Below, in pieces: positions 17,926-26,450 of a stretch of DNA of 64,000 bases. The DNA is from Sphingomonadales bacterium (lineage in GTDB: Bacteria > Pseudomonadota > Alphaproteobacteria > Sphingomonadales > Sphingomonadaceae), in the NCBI GenBank assembly GCA_009995225.1, contig JAACPW010000012.1, forward strand, positions 57,988-121,987, given 5' to 3'. Position 1 is the stretch's first letter, and every line of letters starts with the position of its first letter. The notes under the pieces are model-generated. The model was not told the origin of the DNA. It saw only the letters and a list, made by a program, of their open reading frames with translations, and searched no databases. The translations under genes and the position numbers were made by a program.

Positions 17926-18593
17926 TGGCTGAGCATACCGTCAAAGCCTTTGATGAGGACATTACCCGGCTGCGCGGTCTGATTGCGGAGATGGGCGGCT
18001 TAGCTGAAGTCGCAATTGCCGAATCGCTTGATGCCATGGTGCGCGGTGACGTGGCGCTGGCCGATAAGGTGGTTGCGCGTGACAAGCGTATGGACGCGCT
18101 TGAAATGGAGGTCGACAAGCTTGCGGTGCGGATCATCGCCTTGCGTGCGCCAATGGCCGATGACCTGCGCGAAGTGATTGCCGCGCTCAAGATCGCTGGC
18201 GTTTTGGAGCGTATCGGCGACTATTCCAAGAACATCGCCAAGCGCGTGGGCATGATCGAAGGCCGCGCCCGGTTTGAACCGCTCACGCTCCTGCCGACAA
18301 TGGGCGAGCTGGCGGGCGAGATGGTGCACGATGTGTTGACCGCCTACGCCGCGCGCGATCCCGATCTCGCCCGTGAAGTGATTGCGACCGATTCCAAGGT
18401 CGATGCCTTTTATAACAGCATTTTCCGCAATCTCGTCAGTCACATGGTTGAAAACCCTTCGACCATTTCAAGCGCGGCGCAATTGCTGTTCGTGGCCCGC
18501 AATATCGAGCGGATCGGCGATCATGCCACCAACGTTGCGGAGATGGTGCACTTCGCCGCGACAGGGGTCTATCCGCCCGAGGGCGACCGGTAG
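17925..18593 (+). CDS. phoU: Phosphate signalling protein PhoU
   Basis: Encodes 222 residues from ATG 17925 (the A of the pstB TGA). It is an all-helical tandem of two PhoU domains, with metal-binding acidic motifs around EVDKLAVRIIALRAPMADDLREV and VARNIERIGDHATNVAEMV. PhoU sits between the PstB ATPase and PhoR and keeps PhoR inactive when phosphate is plentiful. Order and tight overlaps indicate a single transcript with pstCAB. Confidence 0.96.
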   Translation: MAEHTVKAFDEDITRLRGLIAEMGGLAEVAIAESLDAMVRGDVALADKVVARDKRMDALEMEVDKLAVRIIALRAPMADDLREVIAALKIAGVLERIGDYSKNIAKRVGMIEGRARFEPLTLLPTMGELAGEMVHDVLTAYAARDPDLAREVIATDSKVDAFYNSIFRNLVSHMVENPSTISSAAQLLFVARNIERIGDHATNVAEMVHFAATGVYPPEGDR

Positions 18594-18721
18594 ACGCATT
18601 CCGCAGCGGCTCTTTGTCAGGCAGCGGATGAAAACCGTTTCTGTTTCATCAAATTGTCGCTCAAGTGACACATAGGCTCTGGCACCGCCCGTATCTACGG
18701 GCTTGAGGAGGCATCTTGCGC

Positions 18722-19411
18722 ATGTCCGCTGCCAAATTGTTGCTGGTCGAAGACGATCCCGCCCTGTCAGAACTGCTCGAATATCGCTTTCAGAACGAGG
18801 GTTATGCCGTGCGTTGCACCGGCGACGGGGACGAGGCGTTGGTTCTGGCCGCTGAGGAAGTGCCCGATCTCATCATCCTCGACTGGATGATCGAGGGTAC
18901 GAGCGGGATCGAGGTTTGCCGCCGTTTGCGTCGCGACAAGGAAACTGCGCACGTTCCGATCATCATGCTGACCGCGCGCGAGGCCGAGGATGATCGGGTG
19001 CGCGGGTTGGAAACGGGGGCGGATGATTACCTGACGAAGCCTTTTTCTCCGCGCGAGCTGTTGGCGCGTGTTGCTGCCGTAATGCGCCGTATCCGTCCGG
19101 CGCTGGCAGGGGAAACCATTGAAGTTGGCGATTTGAAACTCGATCCGGTGGCGCACAAGGTTCAGCGCCGGGGCCGCGCGCTCCAGCTTGGGCCAACGGA
19201 ATATCGCCTTCTGAAATTCTTCATGGAAAGCCCTGGCCGAGTGTTCAGCCGCGGCCAGTTGCTCGATGGCGTATGGGGAACGGGCTCCGATATCGAGCTA
19301 CGCACCGTCGACGTTCACATCCGCCGCCTGCGCAAGGCGATTGGAGTGGAAAGCGCGAAGGATCCGATCCGCACGGTCCGTTCAGCGGGGTATGCTCTCG
19401 AGGCCAATTAA
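18722..19411 (+). CDS. phoB: Phosphate regulon response regulator PhoB
   Basis: Encodes 229 residues. The receiver domain starts AKLLLVEDDPALSELL, the phospho-acceptor is Asp54 in LIILDWMIEG, and the conserved Lys is in DDYLTKPFSPREL. The C-terminal winged helix has LGPTEYRLLKFFMESPGRVF and RTVDVHIRRLRKAIG, typical of OmpR/PhoB regulators. AGGAGG is ten bases before ATG 18722 and four before a TTG at 18716; ATG is chosen. The 128-base gap after phoU holds an imperfect inverted repeat (TGTCGCTCAAGTGACA) but no clear Pho box. Its TAA overlaps the stop of the convergent extensin-like gene. Confidence 0.95.
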   Translation: MSAAKLLLVEDDPALSELLEYRFQNEGYAVRCTGDGDEALVLAAEEVPDLIILDWMIEGTSGIEVCRRLRRDKETAHVPIIMLTAREAEDDRVRGLETGADDYLTKPFSPRELLARVAAVMRRIRPALAGETIEVGDLKLDPVAHKVQRRGRALQLGPTEYRLLKFFMESPGRVFSRGQLLDGVWGTGSDIELRTVDVHIRRLRKAIGVESAKDPIRTVRSAGYALEAN

Positions 19412-20148
19412 CGGCATACGCCCGCCCAGCGATCATCCTGGTCAAGATGGAAATGATCGGCATGGGCGGCGTTGTAATCGGGTGAAAGGACGGTGGCGAA
19501 GCTGTCGCATGCGCCTTGGCGGACCTGACGCAGAAAGGCGGCTTCCTCGCCGCTTCCGTCCCAATCCCCAAGTACGCTGAGCCGCCGTCCGTCTTCCAAC
19601 ACGAAGGCAGCGATGTCGATCGCGTTAGCGGTGGCATGCTCGCTCCACGCGCCGTCTGCCTCGCCATACATTCGGCGGCACGAATAGGCGCCGAGATGCT
19701 CGATCCGGGCTATCTCGCTTCCAAGGATGCTGCGTGCCGCCGGTGCAACACTTTCACGCCGCCACAATTCGAGGGCGGCGGCAACCGGGCAAGTTACCGC
19801 CGGGGTATCGGGCGCCAGTGGATAATCGCCGAGCCGGGTTCGGTCAGGCCGGGCGCACTCCCCCTCCCCGGTCGCAGGAAGCGCGGTGAAGGCGACGCCG
19901 CTGCGGGCGAGCACCGCGCGGCACTCCGTCACATCGCTGCGCAAGGCGATCAATTTTGTGCGCGTCGCCCAGCCCGGCGGATCGCGCAGATCAAGCGGCG
20001 CCAAGGGATTGTGCTGTGGGTGCTCTTGCAGCCACTGCCAACCGGCAATCGCCCCGATCAGCAGGACAAGCAGCACCATCGCCCGGCGCGCCGCGGCATA
20101 GTGAGGATTGGACCGGCCCTTCTGATGTGGTCGGTTGTAGCGGTTCAT
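19408..20148 (-). CDS. Extensin-like family protein (M15-like fold)
   Basis: Encodes 246 residues. A basic N-terminus is followed by one membrane segment (about residues 23-40, MVLLVLLIGAIAGWQWL), so the protein is probably anchored with its domain in the periplasm. The extensin-like C-terminal domain contains VTCPVAAALELW, YSCRRMYG, SEHATANAIDIAAF and HADHFHLD. The last two motifs carry His/Asp ligands arranged as in D-Ala-D-Ala peptidases and lysozyme-like M15 folds, which suggests cell-wall binding or hydrolysis. Activity has not been shown for most members. The stop codons of this gene and phoB overlap in TTAA. Confidence 0.85.
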   Translation of the reverse strand: MNRYNRPHQKGRSNPHYAAARRAMVLLVLLIGAIAGWQWLQEHPQHNPLAPLDLRDPPGWATRTKLIALRSDVTECRAVLARSGVAFTALPATGEGECARPDRTRLGDYPLAPDTPAVTCPVAAALELWRRESVAPAARSILGSEIARIEHLGAYSCRRMYGEADGAWSEHATANAIDIAAFVLEDGRRLSVLGDWDGSGEEAAFLRQVRQGACDSFATVLSPDYNAAHADHFHLDQDDRWAGVCR

Positions 20149-20157
20149 GCTGTAATC

Positions 20158-23100
20158 CTAGTGAAAATCGCGGGACTTGGGCAATATCCGATGGTCGCGC
20201 GGATGTCCGGTGACATTGGGGACAGGCGCAAGTCCGCCCGCCAGATCATGCGGTGCTGGAGGGCGCCGCCCGGAAAGCGGTGCGTTGACATGGTCCGCGC
20301 GCGCAAGCGGGGCTTCAAGCAAATCGTCCGAGAGCGCATGAAGACGCTGTGTTGCATCGGTCATGGACTGGGCAATCACATGGATTACCTCGTCGTCATA
20401 TTCCACCCGTCCACGCACTTCCATCAGGCGGGCGCCCATCACCACTTTGCGGTTCTTTTCCTTGAGATCGGGCCAGATCACGAGGTTGATGACGCCTGTC
20501 TCATCTTCCAGCGTGATGAAGGTGACGCCCTTGGCACTGCCCGGTCGCTGGCGGATCAGCACCACACCGGCAACCTGCACCATGCTGCGGAACTTGCGAT
20601 GGCGCAGATCCGCAGCGCGCACAAAGCCGCGCGCGGCCAGATCGGCCCGTAGGAAGGCCATCGGGTGCGCTTTCAGGCTCAGACGGGTGGTCTGGTAATC
20701 GGCGACCACTTCTTCGGACAGGGGCATGGCAGGCAGGCCGATGCGCGCGCGCTCTGCTCCCTCCTCGCGGATTCCGGCGGCGCGGAACAGCGGCAGATCG
20801 GGCGCGGCGACAAGGCTGCGCGCATCCCACAAGGCTTGGCGGCGGGTGAGACTGAGCGAGGTGAAGGCATCGGCGCTGGCAAGCCGCTCGATATGCGCGG
20901 GGCTGAGGCCGGCACGGGCACGAAGGTCGGGAATGTTACGGTAAGCCCCGCCCGCCTCACGCACGCTGACGAGTGTGGCGGCGACGTGTTCGGGAAGCCC
21001 GTCGATCTGCCTGAGGCCGAGCCGCAGGGCGTGGCCTTCGCCATCACTCTCAAGCGTGCAGTCCCAGCCTGAATGGTTCACATCCACCGGCAAAACCTTG
21101 ACCCCATGCTCCGCCGCATCGCGCACGATCTGCGCAGGTGCGTAGAAGCCCATCGGCTGCGAATTGAGCAGCCCGCAGGCAAAGGCCGCCGGGTAATGGC
21201 ACTTGAGCCAGCTCGACACGTAAACCAGCTGCGCAAAGCTGGCGGCGTGGCTTTCGGGAAAGCCATATTCGCCAAAGCCCCGGATCTGGTTGAAGCACCG
21301 CTGGGCAAAGTCGCGATCATATCCGCGCGCGACCATGCGTTCGACCATCATGTCCTGAAGCTCGTCGACCATCCCGCGGCTGCGGAAGGTCGCCATCGCT
21401 TTCCTCAGGCGGTTGGCTTCAAGACTGGAGAACTTCGCCGCATCCAGCGCGATCTTCATCGCCTGTTCCTGAAAAATCGGCACACCCAATGTCCGCCCGA
21501 GGATGCTGGTCAATTCATCCGGGGGGCCGTGTTGGGGTGCAGGCGCGGGAATTTGCACAGGCTCAGCCCCTCGGCGACGCTTGAGATAGGGATGCACCAT
21601 ATCGCCCTGAATCGGGCCGGGCCGAACAATTGCGACCTGAATCACGAGATCGTAGAATTCGCGCGGGCGCAGGCGCGGCAGCATATTCATCTGCGCCCGG
21701 CTTTCCACCTGGAAAACCCCCAGCGAATCGCCTTTGCGAAGCATGGCGTAGGTCTCCGGGTCTTCGCGCGGGACGGTGGCCAGCGTCAGGGCGCGGCCAT
21801 GATGCACGCCCAGCAGATCAAGGCACTTGCGGATGCAGGTCAGCATCCCCAGCGCCAGCACATCGACTTTGAGGATACCCAAGGCCTCAATGTCGTCCTT
21901 GTCCCACTCAATAAAGGAACGGTCGGGCATTGCGCCATTGCCGATCGGGACGGTCTCGGTCAGCGCGCTTTCGGTCAGGATGAAGCCGCCTACATGCTGG
22001 CTCAGATGGCGTGGCATTCCAATCATCTGTTCGGTGAGTTTGAGAACGCGCCTGAGGTGCGGATCGGTCACGTCGAGCCCGGTTTCAGCGGCGTGTTTCT
22101 CGCTGATCTCGCGTCCCCATCCGCCCCATACGGTGCGTGCGAGCGCGCTGGTCACGTCTTCCGATAGCCCCATTGCCTTGCCCACTTCGCGAATCGCCAT
22201 GCGTGGACGATAATGGATCACGGTGGCGCATAGGCCGGCGCGGTGGCGGCCATATCTGCGATAGATATACTGGATCACCTCCTCGCGCCGCTCGTGCTCG
22301 AAATCGACATCGATATCGGGCGGCTCTTTCCGCTCTTCGGAGATGAAGCGGTCGAACAGCAGCTGGTGTTTGGCGGGATCGACGGATGTGATGCCGAGCA
22401 CGTAACACACGGCAGAGTTCGCGGCGCTGCCCCGCCCCTGACACAGGATCGGCGGATCGCACCCGCGGGCGAAATCGACGATGTCCTTGATGGTGAGAAA
22501 GTAGCGCGCAAGATCGAGCTTCGCGATCAAAGCCAGTTCGCGGATCAGCGTGGCACGAACGGTTTCGGGCAGGCCTACGCCCGAATCATTGGCAGGATAG
22601 CGGCGCTCAGCCCCTGCCCAGACTTCGGCTTCGAGGAATTGCTGCGGGGTCTGGCCGTCGGGATAAATCTCCTCAGGGTATTCATAACGCAATTCGTCGA
22701 GGCTGAACTGGCACCTGTCTGCCACCTCGCGCGCGGCGCGGATCGCGTGAGGCCAGCGGGCGAAGAGGCGCTGCATCTGCTCTGGAGACTTGAGGTGCCG
22801 CTCGGCATTGGGATGCAGCAGATGACCTGCTGCTGCCACAGGTGTCTTGTGCCGGATCGCGGTCATCACGTCCTGCAGCGCACGGCGTTCTGGGGCATGG
22901 TAGTGGACGTCGTTTGTCGCCAGCAGGCTGAGCCCGTGCCTGTGCGCAAGGCTGTCAAGATGCGCGATCCGAGCGATGTCGTCGCCGCGGTAAAGATAAC
23001 TGGCGGCGATATAGCCCAAGGTCGGCAACTGATGGGTAAGATGCGGCAGAAGGTCGGGAAACGGCATCTTCCTTTCGTCATCCCGGCGAAGGTCGGAATC

Positions 23101-23676
23101 GCTTTGGGCAAGCAGTCCTGGATCAAGCCCGGGACGACGGAAGGGGACAACGTTGCTCTCAACCGCGATCACGAACTGCGTCCCAAGATCATCGGGCGGG
23201 AGCAGGATCAGTTGAATGTCCCCCTCACCTTCTTTGGCAGCGTGGTCCGCCAGCATCGCCAGTGTGATCTGACACACACCTTTGTCCTGCCACCCGCCAT
23301 CGGGCGTCTGCATCCGGCCTGCGCTGATAAGGCGGCACAGGCGGCCATAGGCGGCGCGGGTTTCGGGGTAGGCAAGAAAAGCGACACCCTCGACGGTCTC
23401 GATCCGGCAGCCGATCACAGGGCGCAACTTCAATGTCTTGGCCTCGGTATGCAACCGCACCACGCCCGCCATCGAATTCACATCGGCAATCCCCAGCGCG
23501 TCATAACCTTGGGAATGGGCGGCCAACACCAGATCGACCGCATCCGACGCCCCGCGCAAAAAGCTGAAGCAGCTTGCCACCCCCAGCTCGACAAAAGGCG
23601 CACGCAGCGGATGGGCGATCCGTGAGGGATCAACCTGCAACGTGCGCTTGTCTGGAGTTAGCGGGGCGTCGGGCAT
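20158..23676 (-). CDS. dnaE2: Error-prone DNA polymerase DnaE2 (ImuC)
   Basis: Encodes 1172 residues of a C-family DNA polymerase used in SOS mutagenesis with ImuA and ImuB. The N-terminal PHP domain starts at FVELGVASCFSFLRGASD. The palm has PPILCQGRGSAANSAVCYVLG and the catalytic acidic triplet region PDIDVDFEHERREE. The finger/thumb part has HLSQHVGGFILTES and GYGFPESHAASFAQLVYVSS-like sequence. The C-terminal OB fold has VAGVVLIRQRPGSAKG and VITLE-type strands near ETGVINLVIWPD. Residues about 177-200 come from an in-frame dispersed repeat. The ATG overlaps the udgX stop by one base. It is the last gene of the SOS-controlled unit that starts with the radical SAM gene. Confidence 0.95.
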   Translation of the reverse strand: MPDAPLTPDKRTLQVDPSRIAHPLRAPFVELGVASCFSFLRGASDAVDLVLAAHSQGYDALGIADVNSMAGVVRLHTEAKTLKLRPVIGCRIETVEGVAFLAYPETRAAYGRLCRLISAGRMQTPDGGWQDKGVCQITLAMLADHAAKEGEGDIQLILLPPDDLGTQFVIAVESNVVPFRRPGLDPGLLAQSDSDLRRDDERKMPFPDLLPHLTHQLPTLGYIAASYLYRGDDIARIAHLDSLAHRHGLSLLATNDVHYHAPERRALQDVMTAIRHKTPVAAAGHLLHPNAERHLKSPEQMQRLFARWPHAIRAAREVADRCQFSLDELRYEYPEEIYPDGQTPQQFLEAEVWAGAERRYPANDSGVGLPETVRATLIRELALIAKLDLARYFLTIKDIVDFARGCDPPILCQGRGSAANSAVCYVLGITSVDPAKHQLLFDRFISEERKEPPDIDVDFEHERREEVIQYIYRRYGRHRAGLCATVIHYRPRMAIREVGKAMGLSEDVTSALARTVWGGWGREISEKHAAETGLDVTDPHLRRVLKLTEQMIGMPRHLSQHVGGFILTESALTETVPIGNGAMPDRSFIEWDKDDIEALGILKVDVLALGMLTCIRKCLDLLGVHHGRALTLATVPREDPETYAMLRKGDSLGVFQVESRAQMNMLPRLRPREFYDLVIQVAIVRPGPIQGDMVHPYLKRRRGAEPVQIPAPAPQHGPPDELTSILGRTLGVPIFQEQAMKIALDAAKFSSLEANRLRKAMATFRSRGMVDELQDMMVERMVARGYDRDFAQRCFNQIRGFGEYGFPESHAASFAQLVYVSSWLKCHYPAAFACGLLNSQPMGFYAPAQIVRDAAEHGVKVLPVDVNHSGWDCTLESDGEGHALRLGLRQIDGLPEHVAATLVSVREAGGAYRNIPDLRARAGLSPAHIERLASADAFTSLSLTRRQALWDARSLVAAPDLPLFRAAGIREEGAERARIGLPAMPLSEEVVADYQTTRLSLKAHPMAFLRADLAARGFVRAADLRHRKFRSMVQVAGVVLIRQRPGSAKGVTFITLEDETGVINLVIWPDLKEKNRKVVMGARLMEVRGRVEYDDEVIHVIAQSMTDATQRLHALSDDLLEAPLARADHVNAPLSGRRPPAPHDLAGGLAPVPNVTGHPRDHRILPKSRDFH
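23078..23145. repeat. Dispersed palindromic repeat inserted in frame in dnaE2
   Basis: On the plus strand the element starts CGTCATCCCGGCGAAGGTCG and ends GGATCAAGCCCGGGACGACG. It belongs to the same family as the ilvN-ilvC element at 178-254, with the same start and a GGATC...CCCGGG core. Read on the coding strand it yields RRPGLDPGLLAQSDSDLRRD, a peptide typical of such elements when translated. It adds about 23 residues to the region just after the PHP domain without breaking the frame. Confidence 0.75.
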
Positions 23677-25124
23677 CAGACCCCGATTTGCGCAACCCGC
23701 GCCTGCACGGCAGCCAGATCGGCGGCGAACAGCGCGGCCTGCTGCGCTTGCGCCTCACCGTCGAGCCGGAGCAGGTAGGAGGGGTGCACCGTCACCCACA
23801 GTTCGGCCCCGTCATCGAGCATGATCGGCGCGCCGCGCGCCTTGGACACGCTGACCGTGCGGCCCAGCATTCCGCGCGCCGCACTTGCCCCCAGCGCCAG
23901 CACGATGCGAGGCTGCACGATCGCGCGCTCGGCCTCTAGCCACCAGCGGCAGGTGTCGATCTCCTTGGCGACGGGCGACTGGTGCAGGCGATGCTTACCC
24001 TTCCAGACGAACTTGAAATGCTTGACCGCATTGGTGACGTAAGCTGCGCTCCGGTCGATCCCGGCGCGGGTCAGGTGCTGATCGAGCAATTGCCCCGCCG
24101 GACCAACAAACACGCGCCCGGCCAGATCCTCCTGATCGCCGGGCTGTTCGCCGACGATCATCAAAGCGGCCTGCGACGGCCCCTCCCCCGCCACCGCGCG
24201 GGTGCCGCAATCGGCGATTGCACAGTCGCGGCAAGCCGCAGCCCCTTGTGCAACCTGGGCCAGTGTCGCAGGGCGAACGCGTTCCTCGCGCTCCCCTGCC
24301 GCCACCATCGCCGCCTCACGCGCCTGTGCGCCTGCGATCAGCTGCGGGATCAGCGCGGCCTCGGGCAGGTTCTTCCAGTATTTTTTCGGCATCTCGGACA
24401 GCATCGCGCCCACTTTCAGCCGCGCCGGATTGAAGATCGAGGCATAGTATGACCGCCACAGATCCTCGACCGGATCGTCTCCCGGGGCATCCTCACGGCG
24501 CGCTGGCGGGCCCTCATGCATCACTTGCCCGTCCCAGTGGATGGTCCCGCGCGGGGTCAGGATCGACCAGCGCATGTTGGCAAAACGACGCATGAAGAAC
24601 GCCGCTTCGGTGCGGACAATGTGGTGATCGGGTTCGAACCATGCGACGAAATGCGGCGTGCCGTCCTCGACTGCCACCTCGCGGAAGCGGACAAAGGCAT
24701 GCATCTTGTGCGCATCACGGCGCACCGATTTGGCCAGCTCCTCGATCCGGCGCACCTGAATGTTGGCCTTGTCCTCCATCAGCCGAGGGTTGCGCTGAAG
24801 CTGCCACAACACCTCATACAGCAAGCCGAACCGCGCCGGATCGGTGTGCAGCGCGGCACGGCGGGCAGCCGTAAGGAATGCTTTGCTGGCGCGCACCGGG
24901 GGTGCATCAGCAGGCGGAGCAGGCAGGCGCTTGTCGCTGCGAGACGGCCCTTCGGCAGCAAACAGATCGCCTGTCCCGCCCGGCTCGATCCATGAAACGC
25001 GGTCAGGCGGAACATCGCACTGGATCAACCCCCGCGCACGTTCACGCCAGAATGCGAAATCATCAGGCGCGGGAAGGCGCACGGCATAATGCGCGCCAAG
25101 GCTCACGTTCTGCATCACCCGCAT
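23676..25124 (-). CDS. udgX: UdgX family uracil-DNA binding protein fused to a DUF4130-type domain
   Basis: Encodes 482 residues from ATG 25124, which overlaps the stop of the radical SAM gene by one base. The N-terminal half (about residues 1-270: YEVLWQLQRNPRLMEDKANI, then RREDAPGDDPVEDLW) is the domain known as the partner of the radical SAM repair protein. The C-terminal half is a family 4-like uracil-DNA glycosylase: a cysteine cluster CRDC and C in AIADCG, motif A GEQPGDQEDLAGRVFVGPAG, and motif B HPSYLLRL. The UdgX-specific loop reads GKHRLH where the known protein has KRRIH; its final His forms a covalent bond with the abasic sugar. See findings. Confidence 0.9.
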   Translation of the reverse strand: MRVMQNVSLGAHYAVRLPAPDDFAFWRERARGLIQCDVPPDRVSWIEPGGTGDLFAAEGPSRSDKRLPAPPADAPPVRASKAFLTAARRAALHTDPARFGLLYEVLWQLQRNPRLMEDKANIQVRRIEELAKSVRRDAHKMHAFVRFREVAVEDGTPHFVAWFEPDHHIVRTEAAFFMRRFANMRWSILTPRGTIHWDGQVMHEGPPARREDAPGDDPVEDLWRSYYASIFNPARLKVGAMLSEMPKKYWKNLPEAALIPQLIAGAQAREAAMVAAGEREERVRPATLAQVAQGAAACRDCAIADCGTRAVAGEGPSQAALMIVGEQPGDQEDLAGRVFVGPAGQLLDQHLTRAGIDRSAAYVTNAVKHFKFVWKGKHRLHQSPVAKEIDTCRWWLEAERAIVQPRIVLALGASAARGMLGRTVSVSKARGAPIMLDDGAELWVTVHPSYLLRLDGEAQAQQAALFAADLAAVQARVAQIGV

Positions 25125-26377
25125 CAAAACAGCTCCAGCTGTTCCGACTTGGGCGCAAGCAGACGGCGCAGGTCGGCGCGGTCGGTCAACAAGGTCGGGC
25201 GCCAGTCGAGCGTGCAGATGAAAGGCCGCACCTTCGCGATCGAGGCGGTAAGGCGCGCCACATCATCCAACCGCAGCGTCCGGTGCCGCCGCGCTGCAAG
25301 AATGCGGCCCACCGCCGTGGTCCCCAGTCCCGGCACCCGCAGCAATTGTTCTTTCGCCGCGCGGTTCACATCGACCGGGAAGCTTTCGCGGAACTTCAGC
25401 GCCCAGGCCAGTTTCGGATCTATGTCGAGCGGCAGATTGCCATCCGCCTCGGTCGCGTCCGCGACTTCGCCGGGGGCAAAGCCATAGAAGCGCATCAGCC
25501 AGTCGGACTGATACAAGCGGTGTTCGCGCAGCAGCGGCGGGCGCTTCAAGGGCAGCACCGCTGAAGCATCGGGGATGGGCGAAAACGCGCTGTAATAGAC
25601 ACGCCTGAGCCCGAAGCTGCCGTAAAGCCTGCTCGCCTTGCCAATAATTGCGGTATCATTGGCATCATCCGCGCCGACGATCATCTGGGTCGATTGACCT
25701 GCGGGTGCAAACCGGGGCGCATGTCGAAACCGCTTGCGCTCGTCCTTGGCCTCGATGATCCGCATCTTGGTACGCCCCATCGCGCCTTCGATCTGGCTTT
25801 CATCTTTATCGGGCGCGAGCCGGTTGAGGCCGGCGCGGGTCGGCAGTTCGACATTGATCGAGACCCGGTCGGCATAAAGACCGGCCTCATGTATGATCTC
25901 GGCATCGGCTTCGGGAATGGTCTTGAGGTGGATATAGCCGCGAAAATCATGCTCTTCGCGCAGGATCCGCGCAACCTCGACCAGCTGCTCCATCGTGTGA
26001 TTGGCGCTTTTCACGATACCTGAGGACAGGAACAGCCCCTCGATATAATTGCGGCGGTAGAAATTGAGCGTGAGGTCGACCACCTCCTGCGGCGTAAACC
26101 GCGCCCGCGCCACGTTCGAGCTTTTGCGGTTGATGCAGTAGTGGCAATCGAAAATGCAGTGATTGGTCAGCAGGATCTTGAGCAGCGAGATGCAGCGGCC
26201 ATCGGGAGCATAGGCATGGCAAATGCCCATCCCCTCGGTCGAACCGACACCTTTGCCGCCCACCGAATTCTTCTTGGCCGTCCCCGATGACGCGCATGAC
26301 GCATCATACTTCGCCGCATCGGCGAGGATTTCAAGCTTCTGTCTAAGTGTCTGCTGGGCCATGGAACGGAGGAACAC
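25124..26377 (-). CDS. Putative DNA modification/repair radical SAM protein
   Basis: Encodes 417 residues. Near residue 77, NHCIFDCHYCINRKS supplies the CxxxCxxC cysteines for the [4Fe-4S] cluster that cleaves S-adenosylmethionine. The C-terminus carries a helix-hairpin-helix (LLRVPGLGTTAVGRILAAR), which implies DNA binding. This family is known from its constant link with the DUF4130/UDG fusion, but no reaction has been assigned. The start is either GTG 26377, with AAGGAA ten bases upstream, or ATG 26362. A perfect SOS box lies 9 bases upstream of the GTG, so this is the first gene of an SOS operon with udgX and dnaE2. Confidence 0.9.
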   Translation of the reverse strand: MFLRSMAQQTLRQKLEILADAAKYDASCASSGTAKKNSVGGKGVGSTEGMGICHAYAPDGRCISLLKILLTNHCIFDCHYCINRKSSNVARARFTPQEVVDLTLNFYRRNYIEGLFLSSGIVKSANHTMEQLVEVARILREEHDFRGYIHLKTIPEADAEIIHEAGLYADRVSINVELPTRAGLNRLAPDKDESQIEGAMGRTKMRIIEAKDERKRFRHAPRFAPAGQSTQMIVGADDANDTAIIGKASRLYGSFGLRRVYYSAFSPIPDASAVLPLKRPPLLREHRLYQSDWLMRFYGFAPGEVADATEADGNLPLDIDPKLAWALKFRESFPVDVNRAAKEQLLRVPGLGTTAVGRILAARRHRTLRLDDVARLTASIAKVRPFICTLDWRPTLLTDRADLRRLLAPKSEQLELF

Positions 26378-26385
26378 CTTTCAGC

Positions 26386-26400
26386 GTTCCTTATATGTTC
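26386..26400 (-). promoter_or_regulatory. SOS box (LexA site) of the radical SAM-udgX-dnaE2 operon
   Basis: GTTC, seven bases CTTATAT, GTTC is a perfect match to the alphaproteobacterial LexA consensus GTTC-N7-GTTC. It lies just before the operon's first start codon, at the expected promoter position for a gene on the minus strand. The same arrangement occurs before imuA at 29165-29179. Confidence 0.88.
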
Positions 26401-26450
26401 TGACAACCGCAATGCCAAATGCAAAGCTTGCAAGCCGTGCTCGCGTAGGG

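Noticed and set aside
18635..18675. Pho box upstream of phoB
   Set aside because: Only partial matches to CTGTCAT were found; the TGTCGCTCAAGTGACA inverted repeat is imperfect and does not have the direct-repeat layout.
22243..23625. A 460-residue plus-strand frame opposite the N-terminal half of dnaE2
   Set aside because: It is antisense to the catalytic and PHP parts of dnaE2, which has a full set of family motifs; the antisense protein has none.
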